Shown in pieces: positions 19,594 to 29,537 of a DNA stretch of 64,000 nt (positions within the stretch are counted from its first letter, which is position 1; each line of letters opens with the position of its first letter). The translations under genes were made by a program, and so were the position numbers. The notes below the pieces were generated by a model. That model saw nothing but the letters and a program-made list of their open reading frames with translations. It made no database searches and had not been told where the DNA came from. Source of the DNA: Roseomonas sp. (lineage in GTDB: Bacteria > Pseudomonadota > Alphaproteobacteria > Acetobacterales > Acetobacteraceae). The stretch spans positions 124,001 through 188,000 of the forward strand of contig JAPSLO010000007.1 in the NCBI GenBank assembly GCA_031180725.1, written 5' to 3'.

Positions 19594-19623
19594 CAAGCGT
19601 CAGGAATGGCGTGTAAACGCTTG
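19594..19623. repeat. Inverted repeat upstream of the dcw promoter region
   Basis: CAAGCGT (19594-19600) and ACGCTTG (19617-19623) are perfect 7-bp arms separated by 16 bp. They lie in an unusually AT-rich stretch (about 19480-19650) that holds no gene I can support. It could be an operator for the dcw cluster or a hairpin of no function. Confidence 0.35.
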
Positions 19624-19681
19624 ATGAATGGGCATTTTAATCCTTAGCTTTGAGGCGGGATGGCGGGTTTTGTGCTTGTGG

Positions 19682-19716
19682 TCCCGGAAAATCCCGTGCT
19701 ATCCCAAGTCATCCCG
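19682..19716 (+). promoter_or_regulatory. MraZ-box array: four repeats at exact 10-bp spacing
   Basis: TCCCG, TCCCG, TCCCA and TCCCG start at 19682, 19692, 19702 and 19712, each followed by a 5-bp spacer. On the minus strand this is (C/T)GGGA-N5 repeated four times, the same architecture as the TGGG(A/N)-N5 direct repeats bound by MraZ upstream of the E. coli cluster. Exact one-turn spacing puts all repeats on one face of the helix. TTGTGG (19676-19681) and GCTATCCC (19698-19705) resemble alphaproteobacterial -35 and -10 boxes and overlap the array. MraZ would therefore compete with polymerase. Autoregulation by the mraZ product 140 bp downstream is the expected outcome. Confidence 0.75.
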
Positions 19717-19773
19717 CCAACGGGCCCCGCTCGGGGGGGCAATTCGGGTCTTGAAGGTGGGATGGTCGGGCGA

Positions 19774-19801
19774 GCCGGCGAGGTCGGGGGGCCTCGCCGG
19801 C
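19774..19801 (+). promoter_or_regulatory. Perfect hairpin in the mraZ 5' untranslated region
   Basis: GCCGGCGAGG (19774-19783) and CCTCGCCGGC (19792-19801) make a 10-bp perfect stem with an 8-nt loop containing six consecutive G. It lies between the MraZ-box array and the mraZ start, so it should be in the leader of the dcw mRNA. There is no T-tract after it, so it is not a standard terminator. It may stabilise the leader, bind a protein, or form a G-rich structure. Confidence 0.5.
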
Positions 19802-19855
19802 CGCTGAACGGGGGACGGGGCCGGGTTGGCCGCCGTGGGGGCAACGGCAGGCGCG

Positions 19856-20332
19856 ATGACCCAGTTCGTGGGCACGCATTTCGGAAAGCTGGACCGCAAG
19901 GGTCGCATTTCCGTGCCTGCTCCCTTCCGCGCCGAGCTGGAAGCCTCCGCCACCTCACATCTGGTCTTCCGAATCTCGCACCAGCATCCCTGCATCGAGG
20001 CGCGTTCGCGGGCGGTCTTCCAGCAGATGCTGGAGAGCATCCTGGCGATGGCGCATTTCTCCGAGGATCGTGACGATCTGGAAGCGGGAATCATCGCCGA
20101 CAGCGCCCAGCTGCGCATCGACGGCGAAGGCCGCCTAGTGCTGCCCGAGGAGATGGTGGCCGAGGTCGGGCTGACGGAGAACGTCGCCTTCCTGGGCAAG
20201 GGCGACCGCTTCGAGATCTGGGACGCCGAGGCGGCGAAGAAGCACGTCGCGGAGGCGAAGGCACGCGTTCGCGAAAAACGGCTGACGCTCGCGGCTTTCC
20301 CCCTCAACACGACTCCGCGAGGCGTGTCATGA
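19856..20332 (+). CDS. mraZ: Transcriptional regulator MraZ
   Basis: First gene of the division and cell-wall cluster. The 158-residue protein has two tandem AbrB/SpoVT-like swapped-hairpin domains. The first begins [22 protein letters not shown] (4-25); the second contains [24 protein letters not shown] (about 82-105). MraZ forms ring oligomers and represses its own operon through direct repeats; such repeats are present upstream at 19682-19716. ATG 19856 has only a weak Shine-Dalgarno (GGCAGG). The stop overlaps rsmH by four bases. Confidence 0.96.
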   Translation: MTQFVGTHFGKLDRKGRISVPAPFRAELEASATSHLVFRISHQHPCIEARSRAVFQQMLESILAMAHFSEDRDDLEAGIIADSAQLRIDGEGRLVLPEEMVAEVGLTENVAFLGKGDRFEIWDAEAAKKHVAEAKARVREKRLTLAAFPLNTTPRGVS

Positions 20333-21279
20333 GCGGTCATGTCCCCGTGATGCTGGAGGAGGTTCTGGCAAGGTTGCAGCCACGTGCCGGCGCCACCTAT
20401 CTCGACGCCACCTTCGGTGGCGGCGGCTATGCCGCCGCGATCCTCGGCGCCGCCGAGTGCTCGCTCTGGGCCATCGACCGCGATCCAGATGCGATCGCAC
20501 GCGGCGCCGCCCTGGCCGCGAAGCACCCAGGCCGGTTGCACCTGGTCCATGCCCGCTTCGGCGACATGCTGGAAGCACTGGCCGCACGCGGCGTCGTCGC
20601 GCTGGACGGCGTGGTGATGGATCTCGGAGTCTCCTCCTTCCAGCTCGATGAGGCGGAGCGAGGCTTTTCCTTCCGCGCCGATGGGCCGCTCGACATGCGC
20701 ATGGGCCGCCATGGCCCGACCGCGGCCGATCTTGTGAACACCCTGCCGGAGGACGAGCTGGCCCGCATCATCGCAGAGTTCGGCGAGGAGCGGCACGCGC
20801 GCCGGGTGGCCCGCGCCATCCTGCGCGCCCGCGCCGAGGCGCCGATCACCACCACCGCGCGGCTGGCAGAGATCGTCCGCCGCGCCGTGCCGCGCGATCC
20901 TTCGGGCATCGACGGCGCCACGCGGTCCTTTCAGGCGTTGCGCATCGCGGTGAATGACGAGCTGGGCGAGGTGGAGCGCGGATTGGCGGCGGCCATGGCC
21001 CTGCTGGCGCCTGGCGGACGGCTTGTGGTGGTTGCCTTCCACTCGCTGGAGGACCGCATCGTAAAGCGCGCCATGGCAGAAGCCGCGGGCCGCGCCGGCG
21101 GCGCTTCCCGCCACGACCCGGCGGCGCTGCGCGGCCGCACCGCGCCCGATTTCATCCTTCTCACCCCGCGCGCGCTTCGCCCCGGCGAAGCCGAGATCGC
21201 CGGGAACCCGCGCGCGCGCTCGGCGCGCTTGCGCGCCATCGAACGCCTCGCCGCCCCAGCCCCGCAGGTGCACGTATGA
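20329..21279 (+). CDS. rsmH: 16S rRNA (cytosine-1402-N4)-methyltransferase RsmH
   Basis: Methylates N4 of C1402 in the ribosomal P-site. The 316-residue protein has [10 protein letters not shown] at the N-terminus, the AdoMet loop [16 protein letters not shown] (about 24-39), [24 protein letters not shown] (about 92-115), PLDMRMG and the C-terminal [11 protein letters not shown]. Length and motif order match the family. It starts ATGA-overlapped with mraZ and overlaps ftsL by four bases, as in most dcw clusters. Confidence 0.98.
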   Translation: MSGHVPVMLEEVLARLQPRAGATYLDATFGGGGYAAAILGAAECSLWAIDRDPDAIARGAALAAKHPGRLHLVHARFGDMLEALAARGVVALDGVVMDLGVSSFQLDEAERGFSFRADGPLDMRMGRHGPTAADLVNTLPEDELARIIAEFGEERHARRVARAILRARAEAPITTTARLAEIVRRAVPRDPSGIDGATRSFQALRIAVNDELGEVERGLAAAMALLAPGGRLVVVAFHSLEDRIVKRAMAEAAGRAGGASRHDPAALRGRTAPDFILLTPRALRPGEAEIAGNPRARSARLRAIERLAAPAPQVHV

Positions 21280-22208
21280 TCCGCCCCCTCACGCTGCTCT
21301 GCTTCGGCGCCTTCGCGGGCGCGGGCGCCTGGCTCTACCAGGTGAAGCATTCCGTCGCGCTGCAGGACCGGGAACTGCTGGAGATCCGGCGGGAGACGGA
21401 GCAGGCGCGCCAGCGGATCGACATCCTGCACGCCGAGTGGGCGCTGCTGAACGAGCCCGAGCGCCTGCGCAAGACGGCACAGAGCGTGCTGACGCTGGAG
21501 CCGATGCAGCCGCAGCACTTCGCCCGCATGACGGAGTTCGAGCGGCGCCTGCCGGCGGCCGTTGCCTTCGCCGGCGCGCCCGACCTCTTCGCCCCGCCAC
21601 CGGCCGCCACGCCGGGCAGCCCGCAGCCGGGCGTCATGCTGGCTTCCACCGCCGTCGTGGCGCCAGTGGCCGCGGCCGCCCGCCCTGCCGCCGCCCCTGC
21701 GCCCCCCCCCACCCCCGCCCCCACCCCTGCCGCGGCGCGCCAGCCCGAGACCACGGCCGCGCGCCAGCCGGAAACCCCGGCGCCGCAGGCGCTGGTCGCC
21801 GCCATTGCGCAGCAGCGCGCCGACCTGGCCGCCCGCCAGGCCAGCCTGCCGTCGCCGCCGGCCCGCCCGGCGCGCAACGCCGCCCCGGCGCCCGCCACGG
21901 CTTCCGCCCCCAGCGTGCAGCCCCTGGCCACGCCGACCCCCGCACCCGCGCCGCGGCCCATCCGCCCGGCGGTGCATGTCCAGCCTGCGCCGGCCCGCCC
22001 GGCCACGCAGGAACCCGTCACCCGCATGACGCGCAGCGCCGCCCCGGCCACCGCCCTCGCCTCCGCAGCCCCGAGCCCCGGTCTCGGCGCCTCCGCACTC
22101 GGCAGCGTCTCGGCACTGGGCATCTCCTCGCTCGGTCGGCCCATGCTGGCGCCGCCGGTGCCGGTTGGCTCCGCCGCCGCGGCCACGCTGGACAGGTCCG
22201 CCCGATGA
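21276..22208 (+). CDS. ftsL: Cell division protein FtsL with long Pro/Ala-rich C-terminal extension
   Basis: FtsL links FtsQ and FtsB to the FtsWI septal synthase. The first 90 or so residues are a normal FtsL: one membrane helix ([19 protein letters not shown], about 5-23), then a periplasmic leucine-zipper-like helix ([40 protein letters not shown]) and the [11 protein letters not shown] element. About 200 extra residues follow, very rich in proline and alanine with repeated RQPET units (for example near residues 150-165). The family is normally about 90-130 residues, so this 310-residue form is unusual. Position between rsmH and ftsI settles the identity. Confidence 0.87.
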   Translation: MIRPLTLLCFGAFAGAGAWLYQVKHSVALQDRELLEIRRETEQARQRIDILHAEWALLNEPERLRKTAQSVLTLEPMQPQHFARMTEFERRLPAAVAFAGAPDLFAPPPAATPGSPQPGVMLASTAVVAPVAAAARPAAAPAPPPTPAPTPAAARQPETTAARQPETPAPQALVAAIAQQRADLAARQASLPSPPARPARNAAPAPATASAPSVQPLATPTPAPAPRPIRPAVHVQPAPARPATQEPVTRMTRSAAPATALASAAPSPGLGASALGSVSALGISSLGRPMLAPPVPVGSAAAATLDRSAR

Positions 22209-24160
22209 ACGGCATCCCGCCGCCGCCGGACAGCCCGCCACTGCGCCGCATGGTGCCCACCGCGCTGGGGGAGCCGGCGGGCACCGCGCTGGTGAAGGTC
22301 ACGCGCCCGGAACTCGCGCGCCGCGCCATCCTGCAGAAGACGCGCCGGCGGCTGATGGTCGCCGCTTCCGGCTTCGGGGTGCTGTTCTGTGCCGTTGCCT
22401 GGCGCCTGGCGGATGCCACGCTGCTGCGCCCGGAACCGCCGCGCCGGCTGATGGCGATGGAACGCGCCATCGCGCCGGTGGAGCACCAGGCCAGCCGCGC
22501 CCGCATCACCGACCGCAATGGCGAGATCCTGGCCGTGACGCTCCCCGTCACCGCGCTCTATGCCAACCCGCGGGAGATCCAGGACGCGCCGGATGTGGCG
22601 CGCCGGCTGGCGCGCGTGCTGCCGCAACTCGACGAAGAAAGGCTGGTGCCGCGGCTCTCCGGCGACCGGCAGTTCGCCTATATTGCCCGCAGCCTCACCC
22701 CACGCGAGCAGCAGGCGGTGAACAGCCTCGGCATCCCGGGCCTCTACTTCGAGCAGAGCGAGCGCCGCGCCTATCCGCAGGGGCGTTCCGCGGCGCATGT
22801 GCTGGGCGGCGTGGATGTGGACGGCAACGGCATCGCCGGCATCGAGCGCCATTTCGACGAACGCCTGCGCAGCCGACGCAATGAGGAGCTGCGGCTTTCC
22901 GTGGATGTGCGCGTGCAGCTCGCGCTGCGCGACGCGGTGCTGCGGGCGATCGGCGAGTTCAACGGCATCGGTGGTGCCGGCATCCTGATGGATGTGCAGA
23001 CCGGCGAGATCCTCGGCATGGTGAGCCTGCCGGACTTCGATCTCTCCGACCCTGTCCGCCGCGACGAGCTGGAGCTGCGCGGCGAAGCGGCGGGCACCAG
23101 CCCGCGCTTCAACCGCGCCACCGTCGGCGTGTATGAGCCGGGCTCGACCTTCAAGCTGCTCACCGCGGCCATGGCGCTGGAATACGGCACGGTGAACATC
23201 TGGGGCGGCTACGACGCCAGCCGCCCGATCCGCTATGGGCGCTTCACCATCGACGATTTCCGCGGCAAGCGCCGCTGGCTCGCCCTGCCGGAGATCCTGG
23301 CCTACTCCTCGAACATCGCCTCGGCGCATATGGCGGCGGCCGTGGGGCCGCAGCGGCACCGCGAATTCATGGTGCGCATGGGCATGGGCAGCCGCGTGCC
23401 GGTGGAACTGCCGGAAACCGCCCTGCCACTGATCGCCCGTCCGCAGGACTGGCGCGAGATCAACACCATGACCGTAGGCTTCGGCCACGGCATCTCCGTG
23501 ACACCGCTGCATGTCGTCACCGGCGCTGCGGCCATCGCCAATGGCGGCATGCTGCGTCGCCCGACCCTGCTGGCGCAGGAGCCCGGCGCAGTGGCGCCCG
23601 GCACCCGGGTGATCAGCGAACGCACCTCCGACACAATGCGGCGGCTGATGCGCCTGGTGGTGACGGACGGCTCGGGCAAGTCGGCCGACATCCCCGGCTA
23701 CTTCGTCGGCGGCAAGACCGGCACGGCGCTGAAGACCGGGCCGAATGGCGGCTACCTGCAGAACAAGCGCATCGCCGCCTTCGTCGGCGCCTTCCCGATG
23801 AACGCGCCGCGCTACGCCATCTACGTGATGGTGGATGAACCAAAGCCGAATGCGAGCAGCCATGGCTTCGCCACCGCCGGCTGGGTGGCCGCGCCCGCCG
23901 CCGGCATGGTGATCCGCAGCGTCGCCCCGATCCTCGGCATGGTGCCCGAGACGGAGCGGATGGCGGAGATCCAGGCGAGCCTCGCCATGCCGCTGCAGCC
24001 CGGCCGCCCGCCGGCCAGCCAGCAGCGCGCCCCAGTGGCACAGGGTGCAACGCAGGGCGCGGCGCCGCGCGCTGCCCAGCCCGCGCCGCCCCCCGCACGC
24101 CCCGCCGCCGCGACCGTCACGCCTGCCCCGGTGCGGGAGGCGAATCTTGTGCCGCGATGA
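22205..24160 (+). CDS. ftsI: Septal peptidoglycan transpeptidase FtsI (PBP3)
   Basis: Class B penicillin-binding protein that cross-links septal peptidoglycan. The 651-residue protein has one N-terminal membrane helix (about 56-72, AASGFGVLFCAVAWRLAD), the pedestal domain starting RARITDRNGEILAVTL, and the transpeptidase domain. Active-site motifs are GSTFK with nucleophile S314, SSN at 368-370, and KTGT at 504-507. After the catalytic domain comes a 60-residue proline/alanine/glutamine tail. ATG 22205 overlaps the ftsL stop. Its 3' end overlaps the murE start by 14 bases. Confidence 0.97.
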   Translation: MNGIPPPPDSPPLRRMVPTALGEPAGTALVKVTRPELARRAILQKTRRRLMVAASGFGVLFCAVAWRLADATLLRPEPPRRLMAMERAIAPVEHQASRARITDRNGEILAVTLPVTALYANPREIQDAPDVARRLARVLPQLDEERLVPRLSGDRQFAYIARSLTPREQQAVNSLGIPGLYFEQSERRAYPQGRSAAHVLGGVDVDGNGIAGIERHFDERLRSRRNEELRLSVDVRVQLALRDAVLRAIGEFNGIGGAGILMDVQTGEILGMVSLPDFDLSDPVRRDELELRGEAAGTSPRFNRATVGVYEPGSTFKLLTAAMALEYGTVNIWGGYDASRPIRYGRFTIDDFRGKRRWLALPEILAYSSNIASAHMAAAVGPQRHREFMVRMGMGSRVPVELPETALPLIARPQDWREINTMTVGFGHGISVTPLHVVTGAAAIANGGMLRRPTLLAQEPGAVAPGTRVISERTSDTMRRLMRLVVTDGSGKSADIPGYFVGGKTGTALKTGPNGGYLQNKRIAAFVGAFPMNAPRYAIYVMVDEPKPNASSHGFATAGWVAAPAAGMVIRSVAPILGMVPETERMAEIQASLAMPLQPGRPPASQQRAPVAQGATQGAAPRAAQPAPPPARPAAATVTPAPVREANLVPR

Positions 24161-25658
24161 GGCTCGCGCCGCGCCCGGGCTGGAGGAGCTGCTGCCGGCC
24201 GGCGCGGCGCTGCCGGAGCTGCGTGGCCTGACTGCCGATAGCCGGGCTGTGCGGCCCAGCTTCTTGTTCGCTGCCCTGCCCGGCGCCAAGACCGATGGCC
24301 GTGCCTTCATCGCCGAAGCCGTGGCGCGCGGCGCCGCGGCTGTGCTGGCGCCCGAAGGCACCGCCTGGCCGGATGGCGTGCCGCCGCGGCCCCTGCTGAC
24401 CAGTTCCGATCCGCGCCGGGCGCTGGCCCTATTGGCCGCGCGCTTCCACAGCGCGCAGCCGGAGATCGCCGTGGCGATCACCGGTACCAACGGCAAGACC
24501 AGCACGGCGGATTTCACGCGCCAGCTCTGGCGGCTGGAGGGTGCGACCGCGGCCTCCCTGGGCACGCTGGGACTGGTGGCGGATGGCTTTCCGCCGGGGC
24601 CTTCGCTGACCACGCCGGATCCCGTCGCGCTGCACGCCACCCTGGCGGAACTGGCGCGGGCCGGGGTGACGCGGGTGGCGATGGAGGCATCCTCCCACGG
24701 GTTGGAGCAGCGGCGGCTGGATGGCGTGCGCCTGGCCGCGGCGGGCTTCAGCAATCTCACCCGGGACCATCTGGATTACCACGGCAGCATGGCGGCCTAT
24801 CGCGCCGCCAAGCTCCGCCTGTTCAACGCGCTGCTGCCCGAAGGCGCGCCGGCCGTGGCGAATGCCGATATGGACGCCGAGACCCTGGCGGCGCTGCGCG
24901 GCACCGCGCTGGCGCGCCGCCTGCGGCTGCTGACGGTGGGTGAGGCCGGCGAGACGGTGCGACTGCTGCGGCAAGTCCCGCGCCCTCATGGCCAGGCGCT
25001 GGAAGTCACGGCCTTCGGGGCGCGGCGGGAAATCGAACTCGCCCTGCCCGGCCGCTTCCAGGCCGACAATGTGATGATGGCCCTGGCGCTGGTGGTGGCC
25101 ACCGGCCTGCCGGTGGAGCGCGCCTTGGCGCATCTGCCGCGGCTGGTCGGCGTGCGGGGCAGGATGGAGCTGGCCGCCCGGCTGCCCAACGGCGCCGCGG
25201 CCTATGTGGACTATGCCCATACGCCGGATGCGCTGGAGCGGCTGCTGACGGCACTGCGCCCGCATGTGGCCCCGGGCGCCCGGCTGCATGTGGTGTTCGG
25301 CGCCGGCGGCGACCGCGACCCGGGCAAGCGCCCGCTGATGGGTGCGGCCTGCGCGCGGCATGCCGATCTCTGCTGGGTGACCGACGACAACCCGCGCAGT
25401 GAGGACCCCGCCGCCATCCGCGCCGCCGTGCTGGCCGGCTGCGCTGGCGGCGCGCAGGCGATCGATGCCGGGGACCGCGCCGGCGCCATCGCCCGGGCGC
25501 TGGCCGCGCTTGGGCCGGGGGACGTGCTGGCGGTGGCCGGCAAGGGGCATGAGAGCGGGCAGACCATCGCCGGCATCACTCATCCTTTCGACGATGTCGC
25601 CGTGGTGCGCGCGCTGGTGCAGGGCGCCCCGAATGCGCCCGGGATGGTGGGCGCATGA
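24147..25658 (+). CDS. murE: UDP-MurNAc-L-Ala-D-Glu:meso-diaminopimelate ligase MurE
   Basis: Adds the third stem-peptide residue. The 503-residue protein contains LTADSRAVRPSFLFAALPG, the ATP loop GTNGKTST (113-120), and DNPRSEDP near 413-420. The DNPR motif marks meso-diaminopimelate specificity, as expected for a Gram-negative cell. The start is TTG 24147: GGGAGG (24135-24140) lies six bases upstream and no ATG or GTG in frame fits the domain boundary. The start lies inside the 3' end of ftsI, so expression depends on ribosomes finishing or reinitiating there. Confidence 0.96.
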   Translation: MCRDEARAAPGLEELLPAGAALPELRGLTADSRAVRPSFLFAALPGAKTDGRAFIAEAVARGAAAVLAPEGTAWPDGVPPRPLLTSSDPRRALALLAARFHSAQPEIAVAITGTNGKTSTADFTRQLWRLEGATAASLGTLGLVADGFPPGPSLTTPDPVALHATLAELARAGVTRVAMEASSHGLEQRRLDGVRLAAAGFSNLTRDHLDYHGSMAAYRAAKLRLFNALLPEGAPAVANADMDAETLAALRGTALARRLRLLTVGEAGETVRLLRQVPRPHGQALEVTAFGARREIELALPGRFQADNVMMALALVVATGLPVERALAHLPRLVGVRGRMELAARLPNGAAAYVDYAHTPDALERLLTALRPHVAPGARLHVVFGAGGDRDPGKRPLMGAACARHADLCWVTDDNPRSEDPAAIRAAVLAGCAGGAQAIDAGDRAGAIARALAALGPGDVLAVAGKGHESGQTIAGITHPFDDVAVVRALVQGAPNAPGMVGA

Positions 25659-27064
25659 GCGCGCTCTGGACCGCGGCAGAGCTGCGCGCGGCCACTGGCG
25701 GCCGACTGGAGGCGGAGGTCGACGTCTCCGGCGTGTCGATCGACACCCGCACGCTGCGGGCCGGCGAGCTATTCGTGGCCTTGCGCGACCAGCGCGACGG
25801 GCATGACTTCGTGGCCGATGCGCTGGCCCGCGGCGCCGCGGCGGCGTTGGTGGACCGCGACCCGCCGGGGGTCGCCCTGGGCGCGCCGCTGCTGCGGGTG
25901 GCGGAGACACTGGCCGGGCTGCGCGCCCTGGGCGCGGCGGCGCGCGTCCGAAGCCGGGCGCGCTGCGTCGGCGTGACCGGCAGCGTCGGCAAGACCACCA
26001 CCAAGGAGATGCTGCGCGTCGCGCTGGGCGGCCTCGGCCCCACCCATGCGGCGGCCGCCAGCTACAACAACCATTGGGGCGTGCCGCTGACACTGGCCCG
26101 CATGCCGCGCGATACCGCCTTCGCGGTGATCGAGATGGGGATGAACAACCGCGGCGAGATCGCGCCGCTGACGCGGCTGGCGCGGCCCCATGTGGCGGTC
26201 ATCACCACCATCGGCACCTCCCATATCGGCCATCTGGGCAGCCAGGCGGCGATCGCGGAGGAGAAGGCCGACATCCTGCTGGGGCTGGAACCAGGCGGGG
26301 CGGCTGTGCTGCCGACCTCCTCCGAGTTCCTGCCGCGCCTGCGCGAACGCGCCGCCGAGGTCGGCGCGCGCGTGCTGACCTTCGGCGAGGAGCCGACGGC
26401 CGATGTCGCGCTGCGGGCTTATGAGGCGGCGCCCGATGGTGGGCTGGCGCGGCTCGACCAGGGCGGCGCGCCGCTGGATTTGCGGCTGAACGCGCCGGGG
26501 CGGCACATCGCGGTGAATGCCTGCGCGGTGCTGGCGGCGGTGCTGGCGCTCGGCGGCGATGTGGCGAAGGCCGCGGCGGCGCTCGCCGGCTTCGATGCCG
26601 GGGCGGGTCGCGGCCAGCGTGTCACGCTGCGCCTCGCGGGGGGCGAGGCGCTGCTGCTGGACGACAGCTACAACGCTTCTCCCCAGTCCATCCGCGCCGG
26701 GCTGCAGGTGCTGGCGGCGCAGCCGGCACGCCGGCGCATCGTGGCGCTGGGCGACATGCGGGAACTGGGCGAAGGCGGACCAACCATGCATGCCGATCTG
26801 GCTCCGGACGTGGCTGCGGTGGCCGACCTGGTCTATTGCTGCGGGCCGCTGATGCGGCACCTGTTCGAGGGCCTGCCCGCAGCGAAGCGCACCGTCCATG
26901 TGGAGGACAGCGCGGCCCTGGCGCCGCTGCTGGCCGCGGCCGTGCAGCCTGGCGATGCGGTGCTCGTGAAGGGCTCGCTCGGCAGCCGCATGGCGCGCGT
27001 GGTCGCGGCGCTCACCTCCCGTAACGACGAAGCCGGCGCCGCAGGCGCAGGAGCAGTTCCGTGA
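25655..27064 (+). CDS. murF: UDP-MurNAc-tripeptide:D-Ala-D-Ala ligase MurF
   Basis: Adds the D-Ala-D-Ala dipeptide to complete the pentapeptide precursor. The 469-residue protein has the N-terminal [18 protein letters not shown], the ATP loop [11 protein letters not shown] (about 109-119), [25 protein letters not shown] and the C-terminal [12 protein letters not shown]. Mur-ligase domains are all present and length is typical. ATGA overlap with murE; it ends overlapping mraY. Confidence 0.97.
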   Translation: MSALWTAAELRAATGGRLEAEVDVSGVSIDTRTLRAGELFVALRDQRDGHDFVADALARGAAAALVDRDPPGVALGAPLLRVAETLAGLRALGAAARVRSRARCVGVTGSVGKTTTKEMLRVALGGLGPTHAAAASYNNHWGVPLTLARMPRDTAFAVIEMGMNNRGEIAPLTRLARPHVAVITTIGTSHIGHLGSQAAIAEEKADILLGLEPGGAAVLPTSSEFLPRLRERAAEVGARVLTFGEEPTADVALRAYEAAPDGGLARLDQGGAPLDLRLNAPGRHIAVNACAVLAAVLALGGDVAKAAAALAGFDAGAGRGQRVTLRLAGGEALLLDDSYNASPQSIRAGLQVLAAQPARRRIVALGDMRELGEGGPTMHADLAPDVAAVADLVYCCGPLMRHLFEGLPAAKRTVHVEDSAALAPLLAAAVQPGDAVLVKGSLGSRMARVVAALTSRNDEAGAAGAGAVP

Positions 27065-28149
27065 TCTACAATCTCCTCGCCCCGCTCGCCGAGGACTTCA
27101 TCCTCTTCAACCTCTTCCGCTACCTGACCTTCCGCGCGGGCGCGGCCTGCATCACCGCGCTGGTGATGTCGCTGGTGATCGGGCCGGGGCTTATCCGGTA
27201 TCTGCGGCAATGGCAGAAGGGCGGGCAGCCGATCCGCGAGGATGGGCCGCAGAGCCATCTGCTGACCAAGAAGGGCACGCCCACCATGGGTGGGCTGCTG
27301 ATCCTGATCGCGCTGATCGCGTCCACCCTGATCTGGGCGGATCTGCGCAACGGCTATGTCTGGGCGGTGCTGGTGGTGACGGTGGCCTATGGCGCGCTGG
27401 GCTTCGCCGATGACTGGCTGAAGGTGACGAAGCGGAACACCAAGGGCGTGTCCGGGCGACAGAAGCTGCTGGTGCAGGGTGGCTTCGGGCTGCTGGTGGG
27501 GCTGTGGATGATGTGGCTGCTGCCGTCGCAGCTCGCCACCACCATGGCGGTGCCCTTCTTCAAGGAAGTGCTGATCCCCTTCTCCCTGCTGTTCCCGCTC
27601 GTGGCCATGCTGGTGATGATGGGCGCTTCCAACGCGGTGAACCTGACCGACGGACTGGACGGGCTGGCCATCGTCCCGGTGATGATCGCGGCCGGCGTCT
27701 TCGCGCTGATCGCCTACCTGGTCGGCAACCGCGTCTTCGCGGACTACCTGCAACTGCATTTCGTGCCGGGCACCGGCGAGCTGACGGTGTTCCTCTCCGC
27801 CCTGGTGGGCGCCGGGCTCGGCTTCCTGTGGTTCAACGCCCCACCGGCGCGCGTCTTCATGGGCGACACGGGCAGCCTCTCCATCGGCGGCGCGCTGGGC
27901 GCGGTGGCGGTGGCGACCAAGCACGAGATCGTCCTGGCCATCGTCGGCGGATTGTTCGTGGTGGAGACACTGTCCGTCGTCATTCAGGTCTTCTGGTTCA
28001 AACGCACGGGCCGCCGCGTCTTTCTCATGGCGCCGCTGCACCACCACTTCGAGAAGAAGGGCTGGGCGGAACCCACCATCGTCATCCGCTTCTGGATCAT
28101 CGCGATGATCCTGGCGCTGGTTGGCCTTTCGACGCTGAAGATCCGATGA
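27061..28149 (+). CDS. mraY: Phospho-MurNAc-pentapeptide transferase MraY
   Basis: Transfers phospho-MurNAc-pentapeptide to undecaprenyl phosphate, making lipid I. A 362-residue polytopic membrane protein with about ten helices. Key cytoplasmic loops are visible: GTPTMGG (about 77-83), FADDWLK (about 116-122, catalytic aspartates), [10 protein letters not shown] (about 195-204), FMGDTGSL and the HHHFEKKGW loop (about 327-335) that contacts the nucleotide. Start is GTG 27061, overlapping the murF stop as GTGA. Confidence 0.98.
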   Translation: MIYNLLAPLAEDFILFNLFRYLTFRAGAACITALVMSLVIGPGLIRYLRQWQKGGQPIREDGPQSHLLTKKGTPTMGGLLILIALIASTLIWADLRNGYVWAVLVVTVAYGALGFADDWLKVTKRNTKGVSGRQKLLVQGGFGLLVGLWMMWLLPSQLATTMAVPFFKEVLIPFSLLFPLVAMLVMMGASNAVNLTDGLDGLAIVPVMIAAGVFALIAYLVGNRVFADYLQLHFVPGTGELTVFLSALVGAGLGFLWFNAPPARVFMGDTGSLSIGGALGAVAVATKHEIVLAIVGGLFVVETLSVVIQVFWFKRTGRRVFLMAPLHHHFEKKGWAEPTIVIRFWIIAMILALVGLSTLKIR

Positions 28150-29537
28150 GTTCCTTCACACCCTTCTCCGGCCAGCGCATCGCTGTGGTGGGGCTCGGCC
28201 GGGCCGGGCTGCCCGCGGCGCTGCGCCTGCGCGATTGGGGCGCGGAGGTCACCTGCTGGGACGATGGTGAGGCCGCGCGGGCACAGGCGGACGCCGCTGG
28301 CCTGCCGGTGCGCGACCTCTCGGCCGGCCCCTTCCCCTTCGATGCCCTGCTGCTGTCGCCCGGCATCCCGCACCGCCTGCCCCGGCCGCATCCGGTGGCG
28401 GCGCGCGCCGCGACGGCTGGCGTGCCAATTTTGGCCGATGTGGAATTCCTGTTCCGGGCTGTCCGCGCCGCAGGCAGCCAGGCGCGGTTCATCGGCATCA
28501 CCGGGACGAATGGCAAAAGTACTTCGACGGCGCTGATCCATCATCTGCTGAAGAAGGCCGGACAGGTCTCTGAAGTCGGTGGAAACCTCGGCCCGGCGGC
28601 GCTCGGCCTCGACATCTTGGGGCCGGAGGGCTCGTACACCCTCGAAATGTCGTCCTACATGTTGGAGCGAATCGCGACGATCCGCTTCAACGGGGCGGTG
28701 ATGCTGAACCTGAGCGCGGACCACCTGGACCGCCACGGGGACATGGAAGGCTATGCCGCGGCGAAGGCGATGATCTTCGCGGGGCAGGCGCCGGAGGACC
28801 TGGCGGTTCTGGGGCAGGATGACGACCACACGGCCGCCATGGCCGGCGCCGTGCGCGCGCGCCTGCGCCCGATCTCCGGCCTGCGCCCGGTGGCGGGCGG
28901 CATCTGGGCCGAGGGTCCCAGCCTGCGCGACGCCGAAGGCGAGATCGCCGACCTGCGCGACGCGCCCGCCCTGCCCGGCAGCCACAATGCGCAGAACGCC
29001 GCCGCCGCCGCCGCCATCGCCTTGGATTGGGGCCTGAGCCGGGCGGAGATCGCGGCGGGCCTGGCGGATTTCCCCGGCCTGCCGCATCGGCAGGAACGCG
29101 TGGGCAGCCTGCGCGGCGTGCTGTTCGTGAACGACAGCAAGGCGACCAATGCCGACAGCACCGCCCGGGCGCTGGCCAGCTACGACCGGGTGGTGTGGAT
29201 CGCCGGCGGCATGGCGAAGTCCGGCGGGATCGAGAGCCTGGCCCCCTTCTTCCCCCGCATCGCCCGCGCCCTGCTGATCGGTCGGGACGCGCAGGTGCTG
29301 GCCGCGACGCTCGCGGCCCATGGCGTGCCGCATGAGGTGGCCGGGACGCTGGATGCCGCCCTGCCCGCCGCCGCGGCGGCGGCGCTCGGGGGCGCGGCGC
29401 CGGTGGTGCTGCTTTCTCCGGCCTGCGCCAGCTTCGACCAGTTCTCCGGCTTCGACGCGCGGGGTGACCGCTTCCGCGCGCTGGTCCAGGCCATGATTGC
29501 CAATGGATCGCACATCCTGGGGGGGAGGGCCGCCTGA
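28146..29537 (+). CDS. murD: UDP-MurNAc-L-Ala:D-glutamate ligase MurD
   Basis: Adds D-glutamate as the second stem residue. The 463-residue protein opens with the Rossmann-like UDP-binding [20 protein letters not shown], then the ATP loop [10 protein letters not shown] (about 118-127), [29 protein letters not shown] and [11 protein letters not shown] (about 327-337). Length matches the family. Start ATG 28146 overlaps the mraY stop. Its stop shares one base with the ftsW start. Confidence 0.97.
   Translation: MSSFTPFSGQRIAVVGLGRAGLPAALRLRDWGAEVTCWDDGEAARAQADAAGLPVRDLSAGPFPFDALLLSPGIPHRLPRPHPVAARAATAGVPILADVEFLFRAVRAAGSQARFIGITGTNGKSTSTALIHHLLKKAGQVSEVGGNLGPAALGLDILGPEGSYTLEMSSYMLERIATIRFNGAVMLNLSADHLDRHGDMEGYAAAKAMIFAGQAPEDLAVLGQDDDHTAAMAGAVRARLRPISGLRPVAGGIWAEGPSLRDAEGEIADLRDAPALPGSHNAQNAAAAAAIALDWGLSRAEIAAGLADFPGLPHRQERVGSLRGVLFVNDSKATNADSTARALASYDRVVWIAGGMAKSGGIESLAPFFPRIARALLIGRDAQVLAATLAAHGVPHEVAGTLDAALPAAAAAALGGAAPVVLLSPACASFDQFSGFDARGDRFRALVQAMIANGSHILGGRAA

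Noticed and set aside
21335-24760. An 1141-codon minus-strand frame across ftsL, ftsI and murE
   Set aside because: The same shadow effect; the conserved dcw gene order fixes the plus strand.
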